64,000 bases of DNA, taken from assembly GCA_902806565.1 (NCBI GenBank), contig CADCXA010000003.1, positions 496,001 to 560,000 of the forward strand, written 5' to 3'. The notes beneath the pieces were generated by a model. That model did no database searches, was not told the origin of the DNA, and worked only from the letters and a program-made list of their open reading frames with translations. Both the position numbers and the translations under genes were made by a program. Below are positions 35,624-47,472 of this stretch, piece by piece. The DNA comes from Hypoxylon rubiginosum. Its lineage: Eukaryota; Ascomycota; Sordariomycetes; Xylariales; Hypoxylaceae. Within the stretch, counting starts at the first letter, position 1; each line of letters begins with the position of its first letter.

Positions 35624-37414
35624 TTATACCTCGTCTCTCTTAATTTCTACCGCTGCCTCCCCGGGGCTTTCTATACTGGGAAGCGGACTGTCGCCCTTGG
35701 CCTTCTTGACCGGCCACGCCTCCACGTGGGCGCTCGGCCGCCTAGCCCGCTTGCTAGCCGTCTCCTCGTCGACTTCGTCCAGCTTCCTCAGCACCGTCGC
35801 CAGGCGTCTGCGAGCCGCGATCTCGCGGTCGCTACTATTGGGGCCGGGCCGGTAGAACGACTTCACGACGTCTACCGTGGCGTGGTAGCACTCGTACAGC
35901 AGCAGGCGGGTTGCGGCGCTTGCGCGGTCCTCGATGAGGGCGCTGTCGTATGGGATCTCGTCGCTGCCTTCTTCTGTGGGAGGCTTCGTTGCCGAGCTAG
36001 TGGTAGTAGTATTGGCTTCTTGGGGTTGATAGAAGCCACGAAGAAACTCGGTCGTAGGGCCCCGGCTGAAGACCTCGGTCATGAGCGGATCGCCGAATAT
36101 ACAATTGCTCCAGTCGCGCAACCCAGTTGCATTAATGGTCGGCGGTTGTGTGTCGGATAATCCTCCTCCCTTGTCCCCTTCTGTGTGACCGGTTTCGGAC
36201 TTTTTAGGAGTAGCGTCTGTCTCACTTCGTTCGGTATGTGGGTTTGATATCGGCGGCGGATGCTTGTCGTCACGTTTTTCCGTGGGCTTCGTAGATCTTG
36301 ATACCAAGACGTTGGATTCGTCGTTCGCGTCAAGGATCACTAGTCGTGCAACCGTGACACCATCCAAAAAGTGGCTTAACCTATTAAAGTAACCCCTGAT
36401 TGGCTCGTAACTGATCGTCACGGCCATATCCTCCGCGTCCCTTAGTACACCCTCTAATAGAGAATGGAAAGTCTGTCGCCAAGTTCTCGCGCCACGAAAC
36501 CCGATGTTAGCCTGCTGGCTACTCTGTAGCTGCAGGTCGGTGGATGACGACTGTGGGCTAATGACTGCTATGGCTGGGCCGAATAGCCCATTTGGTGATG
36601 TGAACCCCGAGAGCTGCCGTACAAGCTGGCCCTGTTGGAAATCCACAATCTGCTTCTCGGATTTCGTCAAAGGCGTTGCCAGTTCGGCAATGGATCCCCC
36701 TCGTGTCACTTCAAAAATGTTGCAGGGCGAGCCCAACTCTACCGAGGAAGCAAAATGGGCGACAAGGATAGGAAGATATCTAAGAATATCCTTTCTTAGC
36801 TCCTGTGTTCTCCGAAAGGGGGTTACTTTTTCGTCTCTCCATGATTGGCTTTCGGTATGGTGATGAGTACCAACGCTCTCGTGGACCGGTCCCCCGGCCT
36901 GATTTGAATATTCGAGTGCTGTTTCTAGAATCCACTTGGTCACAGCGGTTTCTGAAAGGTTCATAGCCCGCTCGGATCGAAGCAGCCTCAGGGTCGGGGG
37001 TGGTGGCAGACTTAGAAGAAGCGTTCTACCGTCCGAGACCTTGACGCTGAAGAACCTTAGAAGTCGATGAGATGGTAGTGCGTTGATAGACTCGACGGTA
37101 ACGTTTGGGAGTGCATTTTGGATCACCAGGCGCATAGACTCAAGTGGGTGACGTCGTTCCATCGAAGTAAGGGGTGATAAACGCTCGGATCTGAAGACAG
37201 AGGAAGTTTGGTGACGTGAGGTGAGCCATCTTGTGGAACAGGACAGGCCGGGTACGTTGAGGTCCCCTTTTGACGGGTGAGCTTGGGGAGAAGAAGACTC
37301 GGGAATATGGAGTGAGAAGAATGGGTTACCGGGGCCTGCGGCGACGGAGCAAGGGTCGGTTGGCAGCGCTAATTCCACCCTTGAATGCCGGCGCATTACT
37401 TGTGCCTGTGGCAT
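35624..37414 (-). CDS. APH-fold (aminoglycoside phosphotransferase-like) protein, function unknown
   Basis: An intron-free frame of 596 residues. The first ~85 residues look unconserved; a second start, MERRHPLESMRLVIQNALPN, may be the real one. What points to the APH/choline-kinase-like fold is the pair of catalytic motifs. The loop LVILDANDESNVLV resembles the D-x4-N catalytic loop, and LRDWSNCIFGDPLM resembles the D-W..GDPL metal-binding segment of fungal APH proteins. The usual His of the H-G-D motif is replaced (LVILD). About 55 disordered residues separate the two motifs, which is longer than usual. The N-lobe-like stretch FFSVKVSDGRTLLLSLPPPP precedes them. The C-terminus is Arg/Lys/Pro-rich and may be a nuclear signal (KRARRPS, PVKKAKGD). 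Such proteins are common and mostly uncharacterised in ascomycetes. Substrate and activity are unknown. Confidence 0.6.
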   Translation of the reverse strand: MPQAQVMRRHSRVELALPTDPCSVAAGPGNPFFSLHIPESSSPQAHPSKGDLNVPGLSCSTRWLTSRHQTSSVFRSERLSPLTSMERRHPLESMRLVIQNALPNVTVESINALPSHRLLRFFSVKVSDGRTLLLSLPPPPTLRLLRSERAMNLSETAVTKWILETALEYSNQAGGPVHESVGTHHHTESQSWRDEKVTPFRRTQELRKDILRYLPILVAHFASSVELGSPCNIFEVTRGGSIAELATPLTKSEKQIVDFQQGQLVRQLSGFTSPNGLFGPAIAVISPQSSSTDLQLQSSQQANIGFRGARTWRQTFHSLLEGVLRDAEDMAVTISYEPIRGYFNRLSHFLDGVTVARLVILDANDESNVLVSRSTKPTEKRDDKHPPPISNPHTERSETDATPKKSETGHTEGDKGGGLSDTQPPTINATGLRDWSNCIFGDPLMTEVFSRGPTTEFLRGFYQPQEANTTTTSSATKPPTEEGSDEIPYDSALIEDRASAATRLLLYECYHATVDVVKSFYRPGPNSSDREIAARRRLATVLRKLDEVDEETASKRARRPSAHVEAWPVKKAKGDSPLPSIESPGEAAVEIKRDEV

Positions 37415-38494
37415 CTGTCTTCCGATAGGTGAAGGGTGCTATAATACTGACAGATAATTATGCTCGAAAGAGAAGGTTGGGGGCGGGTGATTGCTCATCG
37501 GCAAATGATAGGACTACCCAACCCAGAGACAGATAAACACACGCCGAGACGAGAGCCTGCATGGACCGACTCAAAGGGATACCTCCAAGTTCCGCGATTA
37601 GACCGACGATCTTGGTCCGCCAAACTTATAAACTAGGTAAGCAGACAGCTTAGTCCGTGAAGCTGTCGATGTTGGTCTCCCAAAAAAAAGTAAATACGGC
37701 TCCCTTGTATACACCGGCTAGCAATGCGTAAAATCAAGTAAGGTACAGCAAGAATGAGAAGACATATCGAATATATAAGGCTCTAGAAGAGAGAGAAAAG
37801 AAAAAAAGGGGAAGCTTTAAACAAGGAACCTCGGTATAGCAGCACAATAGGCGAGAGTGACTGTCAAGATACGAAAAGGACGAATCCGAACAAAGGGTGA
37901 GAAATAGCGGTATTACACAATATGATACGTCTGAGGAGACGACTGGGCAGGTTCTCGTGAGGCTCGTATGAGATACAGGGAGTCGGTTATTGACGAATAA
38001 GGCCTTCTCGCCTGGCGAAGAGAGACATCCGAGTCGCGGCTCGAGAGAAAGACCAAGATAGTAACAGGCAATCCTCGCCTAAGGGAGGCGTAGGTAGGCC
38101 ACAAGGGAGTGGAGCCACGATCTGAAGTGGCTGCAGCGATGTGCAATGGTGGCAGCTTAGAAAAGGACGAGGGTATCTTTTGATGCTCAGGTGTGAAACG
38201 GCGAGGTATCATAAGAGCGTGTTCCACTCACGTCCAAGGACAGCCGAGCGCCAAGGCGCCAACCGAAAGATTCTAGAATTCGAGAAGACCTTTTTTTCGT
38301 CCTTTTGCATTAATAAGATTGGCGACAAGGGATCATCGTGAAAGACCCTGGCTATGTGCGGCAAGTGGGCGGGCTCGAAGTGGGAATTCCCTATGTATGT
38401 TGGACCTTAGTCGTTGACCGTCGACGGCAGCAATCGCTGTTGTGGGACTCATTTCCATGTAACTAGGTACATATGTAGTCGTAGTTCCACGGAC

Positions 38495-38510
38495 GTACAT
38501 ACGTATGTAC
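38495..38510. repeat. 16-bp perfect palindrome
   Basis: GTACATACGTATGTAC reads identically on both strands, within a stretch dense in TACATA/TATGTA words (38460-38620). Confidence 0.9.
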
Positions 38511-39093
38511 ATATTGTCAATACTTACATTACCTACATACATTATCTCTTAGATATATGTATATAGGTGACACCCAGGTACATAGTTGAGTACACAGTAT
38601 GTATGTTGTATATAGGTAAGGGCCCCTGGCAAGCACATTAATCGACGACCAAATGCCAAACCGTACTCCCGGAGCTCAAATGCTAATCTGGATACCGAAG
38701 CATTGTCGATAGCTACCCAAGGGTGTGGGAATTCCTAAGGGGATGTACTAGGGAGAAAAGCCACATCGGCCATTGGATCATTAGGTTATGACAAGCGAAG
38801 TTGCATGGACATGATGAGGTCCGGGATAGTGTCTCATCATGTCATAGCTATTATCGCCTAAGTTAAGTTAAGAGGCGAGTACCAATTCAGCGGTGTGCGT
38901 AACAGCCGTGCCACGACAAAAGACGTGACGATCGACGTACACCTGCTGCTATTGGTAAGCTGAAGGTGCGTAGTGTGTAGTGTGTCGTGTGTAGATTGTA
39001 GATGGAGAGCTGTGGACTAGAGAGCTGTGGACGCAAATGGGCAACGTGGAACCAGGAATGGGAATAAGGAATAAGGAATGGGGATTAGGACTA

Positions 39094-39121
39094 GGGACTA
39101 GGGGACTTGGGGACTTGGGGG
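39094..39121 (+). other. G-quadruplex-type motif
   Basis: Four G runs (GGG, GGGG, GGGG, GGGGG) are separated by 4-base loops ACTA, ACTT, ACTT. It fits the G3+N1-7 rule. It sits in a G-rich degenerate repeat (39050-39145). Confidence 0.7.
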
Positions 39122-39510
39122 CTAAGGAGCTTGGGTACTGGGACTTTGTTTGAAGCTTTGGCGGTTTAATTAAGAGCCTACTACGTATTGGGCGGTAGGT
39201 ATATACGTATGTGGTAGGTGAGTCGCAAAGTTGTTCGTGGGTGGTGTGTTAAGTGTTATGGGTTATAAGAGATACAACGATACATGATACTCGCGAATGG
39301 CGAAGGTGCATTAGCAAGCGAGCCGGAGATTTTCTTATTGGTTGGGAGTAAGCGAAAATGTCCGAAATAGGTAAGGCCCCGAGCCTTAATTATGGGTTCC
39401 ACGCTTGCTCTTAGTTGCCTTTGCAGGTCTTGGCTTTTCCTTTTCTGCCCTTGAACTCCTTCCCCCTGGCTCCCATCCTACATCCCTCAACATACTACAT
39501 AGTATGTAGT

Positions 39511-39566
39511 ACCTAGTATACCACCTAGTATACCACCTAGTATACCACCTAGTATACCACCTAGTA
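39511..39566 (+). repeat. 12-bp minisatellite (ACCTAGTATACC)4.6
   Basis: Four perfect copies (39511-39558) and a partial fifth. Each unit holds the palindrome-like CTAG and GTATAC. A small hairpin ACTACAT/ATGTAGT is directly upstream. Confidence 0.95.
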
Positions 39567-42500
39567 GGCTTGCTAGGTAATACCTAGACACCTTCTTACA
39601 GAGTACCTTTTCTACTTGCATAGCAGTTGAGCCATCTATTTCAAACCCACATTAACCCGACAGTTCAAGTCTATAATCGGTACTAACCATCTAAGCCTTA
39701 GTCTTTCTATCCTCCATCCGCCGCTCTGGGAAAACCCCTACCAGATCCTATACACCACATGGATATCTCGTGGAGATCTTCAAGCACAAGGGCCCTAAAA
39801 TTTCATGATCTATAATGGATCTTGAAGCTACCTTGGCCATTCTAAGCATGGTCCTTTTGATCTTGGCCAAACTTCATCACCCCATCCACAGCAACTACAT
39901 AGTACATACATGTAATTAGCATAAGCCGAAGTCAAAGCCACCAATGATACCTAAATACAGCCCGTTTACAGACATTCTCAATGCCATACTTTGCAAAACA
40001 TACCTACCTCCTATTCAACCCCTTAGCGACAGCGACCTGTCAAACGAAAAATATTGTCCCGGACCGGTCAACCGTGCCGCTTCTTATTCATTAGGCTTTA
40101 TACCCTCCAAAATCTATTCGGTGTGACATCAGGTAATATCAGTCACATAAGAGAATCCGAATCTCCATTGTTTTCCTTACCAACATATGTACGGTATATA
40201 TATTAAGACAGCCCGGTAACTGAAAAGAACGGGACCCCGGGCATCGGGGTTTGAACTTGTTAATCTACATACCTGGGTAGTCTACATGCATACGACGACA
40301 TCTATCAAAACATACCCTACCCACCGCTTGATAATCTTCAACAACTTCCAACAGTATTCCGAGCTAGCCAATAGCAGGCCCGGCGTAGCGATGCTCACTA
40401 CAGCTAGCCCCGTATGGTCCGGCTTACGTAGTTTGTCGTCAAATTTGTCGTAACAGGGCTTAGCGCGGCTATGCTTCGGTTTGGGATCCGAGCTCCACGT
40501 CAGAAACATCATGTCAGAAGACACGGATTTTGTCGTTTCGTGAAGTCATGTTCCTCGCCTTCCTTTTTTTTTCTCCCTTTCTTCTCGGGACCGTCTCCTC
40601 CGGTACAATATTGCCGCCGTTGGTGGGTCGAGTCCTTCTAACCTCGCCGCAATTGCGCCGCATATTATTCCTACGTGTTTCTAATTTCGATACGGTGTTA
40701 AGGGCGGCTTCGCCCAGTAGTTGGTGTTGGATCTAACCCTTGCGTTGCTTGACGATAATTTTCTAGACTGACAGGAACGTACGGGGACATGTGTTCTAAT
40801 GTGTTAGTAGAATCTTCACATGATTGCCAGAGGTGTTGTGAAATAACGGACACGGTATATCTTAGATAAACAGGACGATAAATTGTAATTATACGGGTTA
40901 GCCATCGAATTTATCACTTCATAAGGTTTTTAATATATCACTATATGATGATAGGTAGCAACTCGTTTCCCGGTTGTTTAATGTAACATTTGATTGACCA
41001 TCAGACCCTGTCGTATTAAGAATAGTTGTAAACTCGATGAAGTAGGCACCTAGAGGTAAGGAATGACAACTTCAAACACATCCGGTTTCGTGCCCGAGCT
41101 GTCAATTTCCGCCAAAGTAGTATATGTCGTATGTCCACCGACTTTATGGTCCCGTCTTAGCAATTAGGAAGGAGCAAAGTTTCTTAGACTGTGTTCAATG
41201 CTGACCCATCTATCATGATACTGAGCCGCATTGATTTGTTAACATACGAGGCATAACCTCTCTAAGGGATCGGCTACTTGATACCTGAATGGGGAAGCAA
41301 AATCGTATGAGTCTGCATCTCCTAGAGAGCATTCGTTGTATTAGACCACGGCCTTACTTGATGCCCCCGTAAGCGCCCGGCCCTGCCTAGGCCCCGGACT
41401 TCCAAAAAGGTATCCTCAGACAACTCATCCGCTCATGCCATTGGAAGCTTAACGGACTCACCGCAGGTCCCCAAGCTGGAATGTTACCATCTCCCTGCAT
41501 CCGGTGTGTGTTTACGATAACTACTTCAACCTATTAAGGAGCTGAGATACCAGGGGGCACCCAATGGGCATCTCTCGGCTACTCTTGTTACTACCAAGAT
41601 ATATGATGTAACGTTATCCTTCACTGGTAGTCTGAAATGTGACAGCCATTACTATTGTGTAGAAACTCTCACTCTGGTAAAACCGGACTGTGTCAGCTAA
41701 CAAGTATCAGCCAAAAGGGACAGGGTAGCGGGATTTTTTTAATATACCTCTGATACATTGGTCGACAATATTTACCAGTGCTACAATGTGAATTCTACTA
41801 AGTAACGATCTACAAACAAGCTCGAAATAGGAAATAAATCTTATTGTGCGAAACCTTGAATCATAGATACCGAAATATCAAGACAACGAAGAGATGACTG
41901 GCTGGCATGCTACTCTGTAGGTAAAGCTACAATCTAGAACCTTACTTGCTTCTTGTTGGTATTCTAAGCTGCCAACATGGCATGAAGTGGTGTTGAACTA
42001 AACTATGCTAAGGAGAAGTAGAAGAAGCGGCTGAGGAGAAAGAGTGGACTCTTAGGAATAGCATCTCAGCCCCAACTAGCACCCGCACTCTCCGCATCTC
42101 TAGTGAACATCGTAATCAAGAATTGTAACTAGGTAGATGGAAATATACGACCCGAAAAAGGCTTAAGTATAGTGTATAATAGAGACAAGAGTCGTACGCA
42201 AGCATATGGCTTTAGCGCGTTGTCCGCCGGCAAGCTAGTGCAGGTACGGGGCTGACTTTCAAGTTATTTCAACATCTAAGAAGAATTAAGAAGTTCCGGT
42301 GTTTCGGTGGTATAGGACTAGAAGATGTATAACTCCATTGTTTACCTTTGCGTCGCTCTGGCCCGGCGACCTTTATAACCCCTCAAATTTATTACGTAGA
42401 GTCAGTACCCAGATCTTGTGCTAATATTCTAAACCAGCTTCTCCGCAGGTGAAAGGGAAAGAAACCAAGAGGAAGAGAAGAAGAAGAAAAAACCCGACTA

Positions 42501-43482
42501 AGGATATTGTCGATCCTTATTTAGAAGGGAAATTATATGATAGCGCGTAAGACATATCTATTGAGGGTGGGTTTGCTAGATTAATTGGTGGCTCCCCCCT
42601 TTCAGGGACTAGGGGCTTGGGTTATAAAAGGGTAAGCATCTAAGTCACCTAGTTAAGGCAAAATATATCACGATGCGAACCAAGCAGGGCGAAAGAAAGC
42701 AGAAATATTGTTATAGAAACATCTTTCAACCTGATTACCGGGCTCCGGATACCTATACAGCTTTTGCCTCAGCCCCTATCTGGCCAACATGTCCAAACCC
42801 CTTTTCTACAAGGCCAGGGGTAAAAGAGGCAGACTCTTCACAAATGACACAGTCAATATATAGACTGACTGCATTACTTTAAAACCTATAGGGATACCTC
42901 CTTGAAAAGTTTGCGCGGCGAAGCAATTCACAAGTTGGCCGGCTTTGATTCCTCATATTGTGCCATGTTTGACAGTAGTCTAGATTAGAAAGGCCGCATA
43001 TATATTCGGGTTTGCCAGTTTTGCAGTACTATTCGAAACCAACCACCCAATAGACGCACGTATAAGACCTGACCCCTTTTTATAACTCTCTATGAAGTCA
43101 ACTCAACTATCATCTGGTACTAACTTGATATAAAGGAGAGAGAGCGAAAATTAAAGTATAATATGTTGTTTGCGATTTATTCCAAATATTCCCGCCCCCG
43201 TACCACCTGTTACCCTGTGACCAGTCCCGAACACTCCCTCCCGTCCGTTTGCAAATTAATCTGTGGAACGTCTGTCCGTCTTGGATACCTGAAAAAAACT
43301 CGCGTGTGGAACGAGGCCGGTTATGCACATATTCCACTTTCTCCGTGTCTGCCATAGAAATAACTCATGTACCTTCTTCATTCCTTCCTTCTGAGGCTCA
43401 CCCTGCGGGAAGGCCCTTACACGCTCGTACCGCAGGAGTAAGTTTAGTAAGTTGGGAAAAAAGATGATGCATGCATTCGATA

Positions 43483-45033
43483 TCACGCGTAGTGCGACCG
43501 CCTGCTGCCGACGTTGCTAATACTGTCGCTCGGCGCAACGCTACACACGTCTTCCCAGTCAGCACTACTCCCCACGCTACTCTCCGGCTGGGGGACATGC
43601 CTAGCTGCTGCCGAGAGGTGGCTGTGGGCGCGGCCGGCCGCCGCCGGCCTGACGGTGTTGGACGAGTACCGGCTGCCCGCCTGCGACGGCGCCCGCGACG
43701 GCGGCGCCGTCTCGACCCTGGCGGGGGAGGGCCGGACCGTGCGGTCCGACCGCTCGCTGCGGGCGGAGACGTACGACTCGACCTCGGCGTCGCGGGGGCG
43801 CGAGGGCGCGTGCTTGGAACTTACATAGCTGCGCAGGTCCGACTCTGGGGAGTGCCTTGATGGCGCAACGGAGTGCCTCGATCCGGCATGGCTGCGGTGG
43901 TCTGTGGTGTATTTCGAGCCCGCGTTGCTGCGATGCTCGGCCTCCGTCAATAGCCTTGGCGAGTCACTGTGCTTGGAGCCGGCGTTGCTTCTATGTTCGT
44001 GGTCGGTGATCATCAACGGGCGCCTTGCCGAAGATACTTCGCTGCGACCCCGTGACTTGCTACCGGTCGTATAGTGACTCGAATGGCGGCTCGCACGGTC
44101 GTCGAGCTCCTCCACTGCCCTGCTTCGAGCACCAGTGAAACTGGACGGTGGGTATTTTCCAGGAGGATACTCAATATACCGAGGTTGATTGTTCGGGTAT
44201 GGTTCCGGACATGTTGATCGTCGCGAAAAGGGGGGTGGTTGCTCGTACTCCTGAAATGCATTGGCTTCACGATATGGGTCGTTCTTCATCATGGTGTAAG
44301 TCAGTGCGCCCCCAACAGCAGCGCCGACAGCCATGCCGAGGACAGTGCCGACGACGGCGCTAGTGCTAAGTCCCTTGGAATTCTCACGTGGCGAAGTCTC
44401 CATGGTCGAAGTTGTAACGCTTCTCTGCAAGAAGGAATACGGTGCGCCATCGGCAGCACGGCTACCCACAGCGGATGCGGGTGCGACAGAACCAGGTGTA
44501 GCAGAGCCAACAACAGACCGCGAGGCCACCGAGTTACTGCCCACATCTAGGTTCCAGTCAAGAACACGGCTGACTTCGTGGGAATTCCGCTGTACCGCTG
44601 AACCTGCTTGACTCGCGGCATAGCCGGGACGAGAACCATGAACGACCTCCATTATGTTTCCGTCAAAGTCTCCGATCCTTGCGCGGCTCTCGCTAGTGCT
44701 GTCTGAGCTGTCCGGTGGCTGGAAATAGTTGGAGTTTGCGTCACAGTCCTGGAGATCAGGGTTCGCTCGCAGGGCAGCTGCGTGGAAAGCGGACACGGCC
44801 GAGGGCGATTTGGCCGAAAGTACCAGGTGGCAGGGTTGTGGCGGCCGGGAGTTGGCGCCGTCACTTTTCTTCACCTCAAAGACTGGATCAGGGGTAGGCG
44901 AAGCAGCGTCACCAAATACTATCGACGAGGGAGTGGCCGATATATACCGGAGACCGAGAGGTTGAGTGATAGCCGCGTAGAACGAGGCTGATGGAGGTAG
45001 GTCTGAGACTTGGAAAAAGGGCAGAACCTGCAT
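43483..45033 (-). CDS. VOC (glyoxalase-like) domain fused to a membrane anchor and Ser/Arg-rich repeat tail
   Basis: An intron-free frame of 516 residues. Residues 1-135 are a vicinal-oxygen-chelate fold: MQVLPFFQVSDLPPSASFYA opens like the first beta-alpha unit (substrate domains of glyoxalase I, dioxygenases and bleomycin-binding proteins), and GDFDGNIMEVVHG closes it, with the Glu that is usually a metal ligand. A Gly/Ala-rich hydrophobic segment at about 226-248 (VVGTVLGMAVGAAVGGALTY) looks like one transmembrane helix. The tail of ~260 residues is Ser/Arg/His-rich and disordered, with near-repeats such as EHRSNAGSK and DHRSHAGSR. The VOC half alone would be a small cytosolic enzyme; the anchor and tail are unusual. 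Reaction and location are unknown. The segment at 43600-43810, encoding the tail, is strikingly GC-rich. The protein ends in SRRSHYA. Confidence 0.75.
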   Translation of the reverse strand: MQVLPFFQVSDLPPSASFYAAITQPLGLRYISATPSSIVFGDAASPTPDPVFEVKKSDGANSRPPQPCHLVLSAKSPSAVSAFHAAALRANPDLQDCDANSNYFQPPDSSDSTSESRARIGDFDGNIMEVVHGSRPGYAASQAGSAVQRNSHEVSRVLDWNLDVGSNSVASRSVVGSATPGSVAPASAVGSRAADGAPYSFLQRSVTTSTMETSPRENSKGLSTSAVVGTVLGMAVGAAVGGALTYTMMKNDPYREANAFQEYEQPPPFSRRSTCPEPYPNNQPRYIEYPPGKYPPSSFTGARSRAVEELDDRASRHSSHYTTGSKSRGRSEVSSARRPLMITDHEHRSNAGSKHSDSPRLLTEAEHRSNAGSKYTTDHRSHAGSRHSVAPSRHSPESDLRSYVSSKHAPSRPRDAEVESYVSARSERSDRTVRPSPARVETAPPSRAPSQAGSRYSSNTVRPAAAGRAHSHLSAAARHVPQPESSVGSSADWEDVCSVAPSDSISNVGSRRSHYA

Positions 45034-47472
45034 AGGGGACTATTGTTGTGTGACGAGCTAACAAACGCAGCAGGCTTCTAAGTCGAATGACTGGTCGAAA
45101 CGCTGTGACGGCTTATGATCGTAGTCGGCCCAAGGATAACAGTATAAAATGACGATTGCTAATCAAAATAGTCTCACAAGTTAGATACATCTGGTCATCA
45201 GAAACGCGGGGGGCATATGTTTACGTTACCAAAAAGGTAAGAAGACGAAGGTATTGGAATAGAAACGTTGTGGTATATTGGGTGAGACAATATCGAGCGA
45301 AGTATTGTCGATGACGTCCAAGAAGTGGGCGTACAGACGTCTCACCAATGAGTAAGAGCACACCCTCTCTCACCTTGAACAGGGCTTTTACTTAAACGAA
45401 GTGCGCCGACGAAAATCGAGTCTTACCGAGTCGTTGAATATTGGCTTGACAAGATGGAGAACAATGCTGATGAGGATAGCCACGATACTTCCGAACACTT
45501 GAGCAACTTTTTGAGAATAAAACATGCAAGGAGCAGCGCTGGTCTAGAGTCTTAAAAAGGACTCTTCATATGTTGACCGCCAATGGATGAACTTCTCCTA
45601 AAGAGGCCATAGTTAGGTACTGATGCAGGAAGCATCTTTGGTCCGTATTGACAATTTCCCGGAAAGGGTCCGCCCCGTCGATTCTACACAACTGGGTATA
45701 GGTACCCAACTTGGTCTAGTTGTGTCCGTCTCCTTCCCTCATACACGTGTAGTGCAATAGGTTGGATGGCAAGCAAGCTGGTGGGGATTCGCAGTAACGG
45801 GAGGACGTCCATAGTGCTTGGGTATATATGGTGGCCCATGGTTCACGGCCGCCCATATTGTTGGCATGTAAAGTGTACCTAGCTCAACCATCCTTGATGG
45901 ACGGGAACTCCTTCAAATCCATAGAGTATACTGGTCCTCGTGATGGTGCCGTAGGGCAGATGACAGACCGATCACTTGAAGTACCCGTTGTGCTCAATAC
46001 GAAATTGGCGCTGGGTCACAATGAGGAGTCTTTAAGGCGGCGGTGGGTGGTCTACTGCCACGTTGGATTCATGCCATCCATGCCCTAAAGCTGCAATGCG
46101 CGTCCCTGAGTTCGATTCGAAAGAGGGATCAAACCTCGACCTATAATTGGAGGTTCTGCAAGTAAAAAGCATCTCGATGAGGGCGAGTGATTGGACAGCT
46201 CACTTGGTCCGTCTGGGTCAAGGGGAGTGAAAAGCCTGCAGTTGGTGTGGACTTGAGATATGTGGAATATGTGCAAGAATACTTATATGGAAGAAGGGGA
46301 AAGTGACCGCCGTTTCCGCGAGCCCAAGTCGAATAGCCTCCTCCAATAATATTTCGATACTCCAACGAACTTCCCAGGCTTTCTCCACAACCCGCTTTTT
46401 CGGTGGTCAAACACGATTACACGTATTAGAATATGTACCTCTGTACAGGCATTGCACATGATGTACGGAGCCGGCGGAGTCTTAAGCCAAGGGGGCCATC
46501 AAGTTCATGAGTTTAGTTTCATTTCTGCTTAAATTATGTAGCGCTGAATAAAATGCCTACAGTAGGTATAGTAGGCTATATTTCTCTCTTCTTCCTCTTC
46601 AATTCAGGCTCGCTTTGCTAACCGAGATCGAAGCGGTCTCGTTTGACCAAACACACAGCTTGCTGTCTTGTCAGGTATGTACCTGCAAACGCAGGTCCAA
46701 CCGTGTACACCGTCCCCTTACACCTGAGTGTAAAGACTTGGTTCGTAGTCGGGCACCGAAAGGCGAAGGTATGCGATATCCGGTAGTAGATCGATTAGGT
46801 TGCGAGACGATATGCAAACCAGTTCTGTCCATATCGAAGCGTGGACTCCACTCTGCTCGCTTTCAATGTCTAGATTTGTCGTCCGGTAGGCCATGTTCGA
46901 CAGCAGATGCCCCCATATATCTTGCTTCAACTCCACACCTGAACTCGTCAAGATCCATCTGATAGGTAACACTACATATCGGAACAATGCTGTCTAGCAT
47001 CGTCGGCATGTTGTTCCGCCGCCTAGATCATATCTGCTTCTCGCCCGGGCCATGTCGCCCTGTGGTAAAAGCCGCCTGTACGTCAACGACACTGGCCTTG
47101 GCTGTCAATGATTGGACCACGGCTGGCTCGATACCCAACATAAAAACAAGGGGAGACACAGCGTGAATGGGAAAGGGGAACTATAAGAAAGGGAAAGGGA
47201 AGAGGGGCCAGTGGGCCAAGTTGAAGTGGCCCACGAAGACGGCGAAAACGTCTTGGATCTCATGTTGAACGCCTGATGTTTTGGTTGTAAAAACAGAGAC
47301 TGAACAAAAACCGAAGACCCAAGCTCTGGGGAAGCCTGCGTCGACCGCAATGTTGTATAGCGGGTTCCGCAAGTCAACACCCGTTTCATCATTCATATCT
47401 AGCACCGCTACCTACCCTCCCCTCACATTCCTCTTACACCTTGGAGGGGGTTGACCTTCGACGGTCGTCTCT
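45034..47472. other. Intergenic, VOC gene upstream / NEP1 downstream
   Basis: No gene is supported. Frames at 45828-46088, 46141-46410 and 46615-46962 are short and lack conserved motifs. No repeats stand out. Confidence 0.5.

Larger units (their letters stand above)
37415..43482. other. 6 kb gene-poor region
   Basis: No gene is supported on either strand; the longest frames (104 codons at 37913-38227, 80 codons at 40282-40524) lack family resemblance or convincing exons. It holds a 16-bp palindrome, a G-quadruplex-type motif and a 12-bp minisatellite (listed). CTACCTA/TAGGTAG motifs are frequent. The rest, especially 40750-42650, shows nothing recognisable. Confidence 0.55.

Noticed and set aside
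37913..38227. 104-codon minus-strand frame upstream of the APH-like gene
   Set aside because: No family resemblance, no plausible partner exon, and composition typical of spacer DNA.
39511..39566. CRISPR-like array
   Set aside because: The units are contiguous 12-mers without spacers; it is a minisatellite in a eukaryotic genome.
40945..40985. A fourth copy of the LTR family
   Set aside because: Only about 14 bases (TGATAGGTAGCAAC) match copy A; no termini or further alignment were found.
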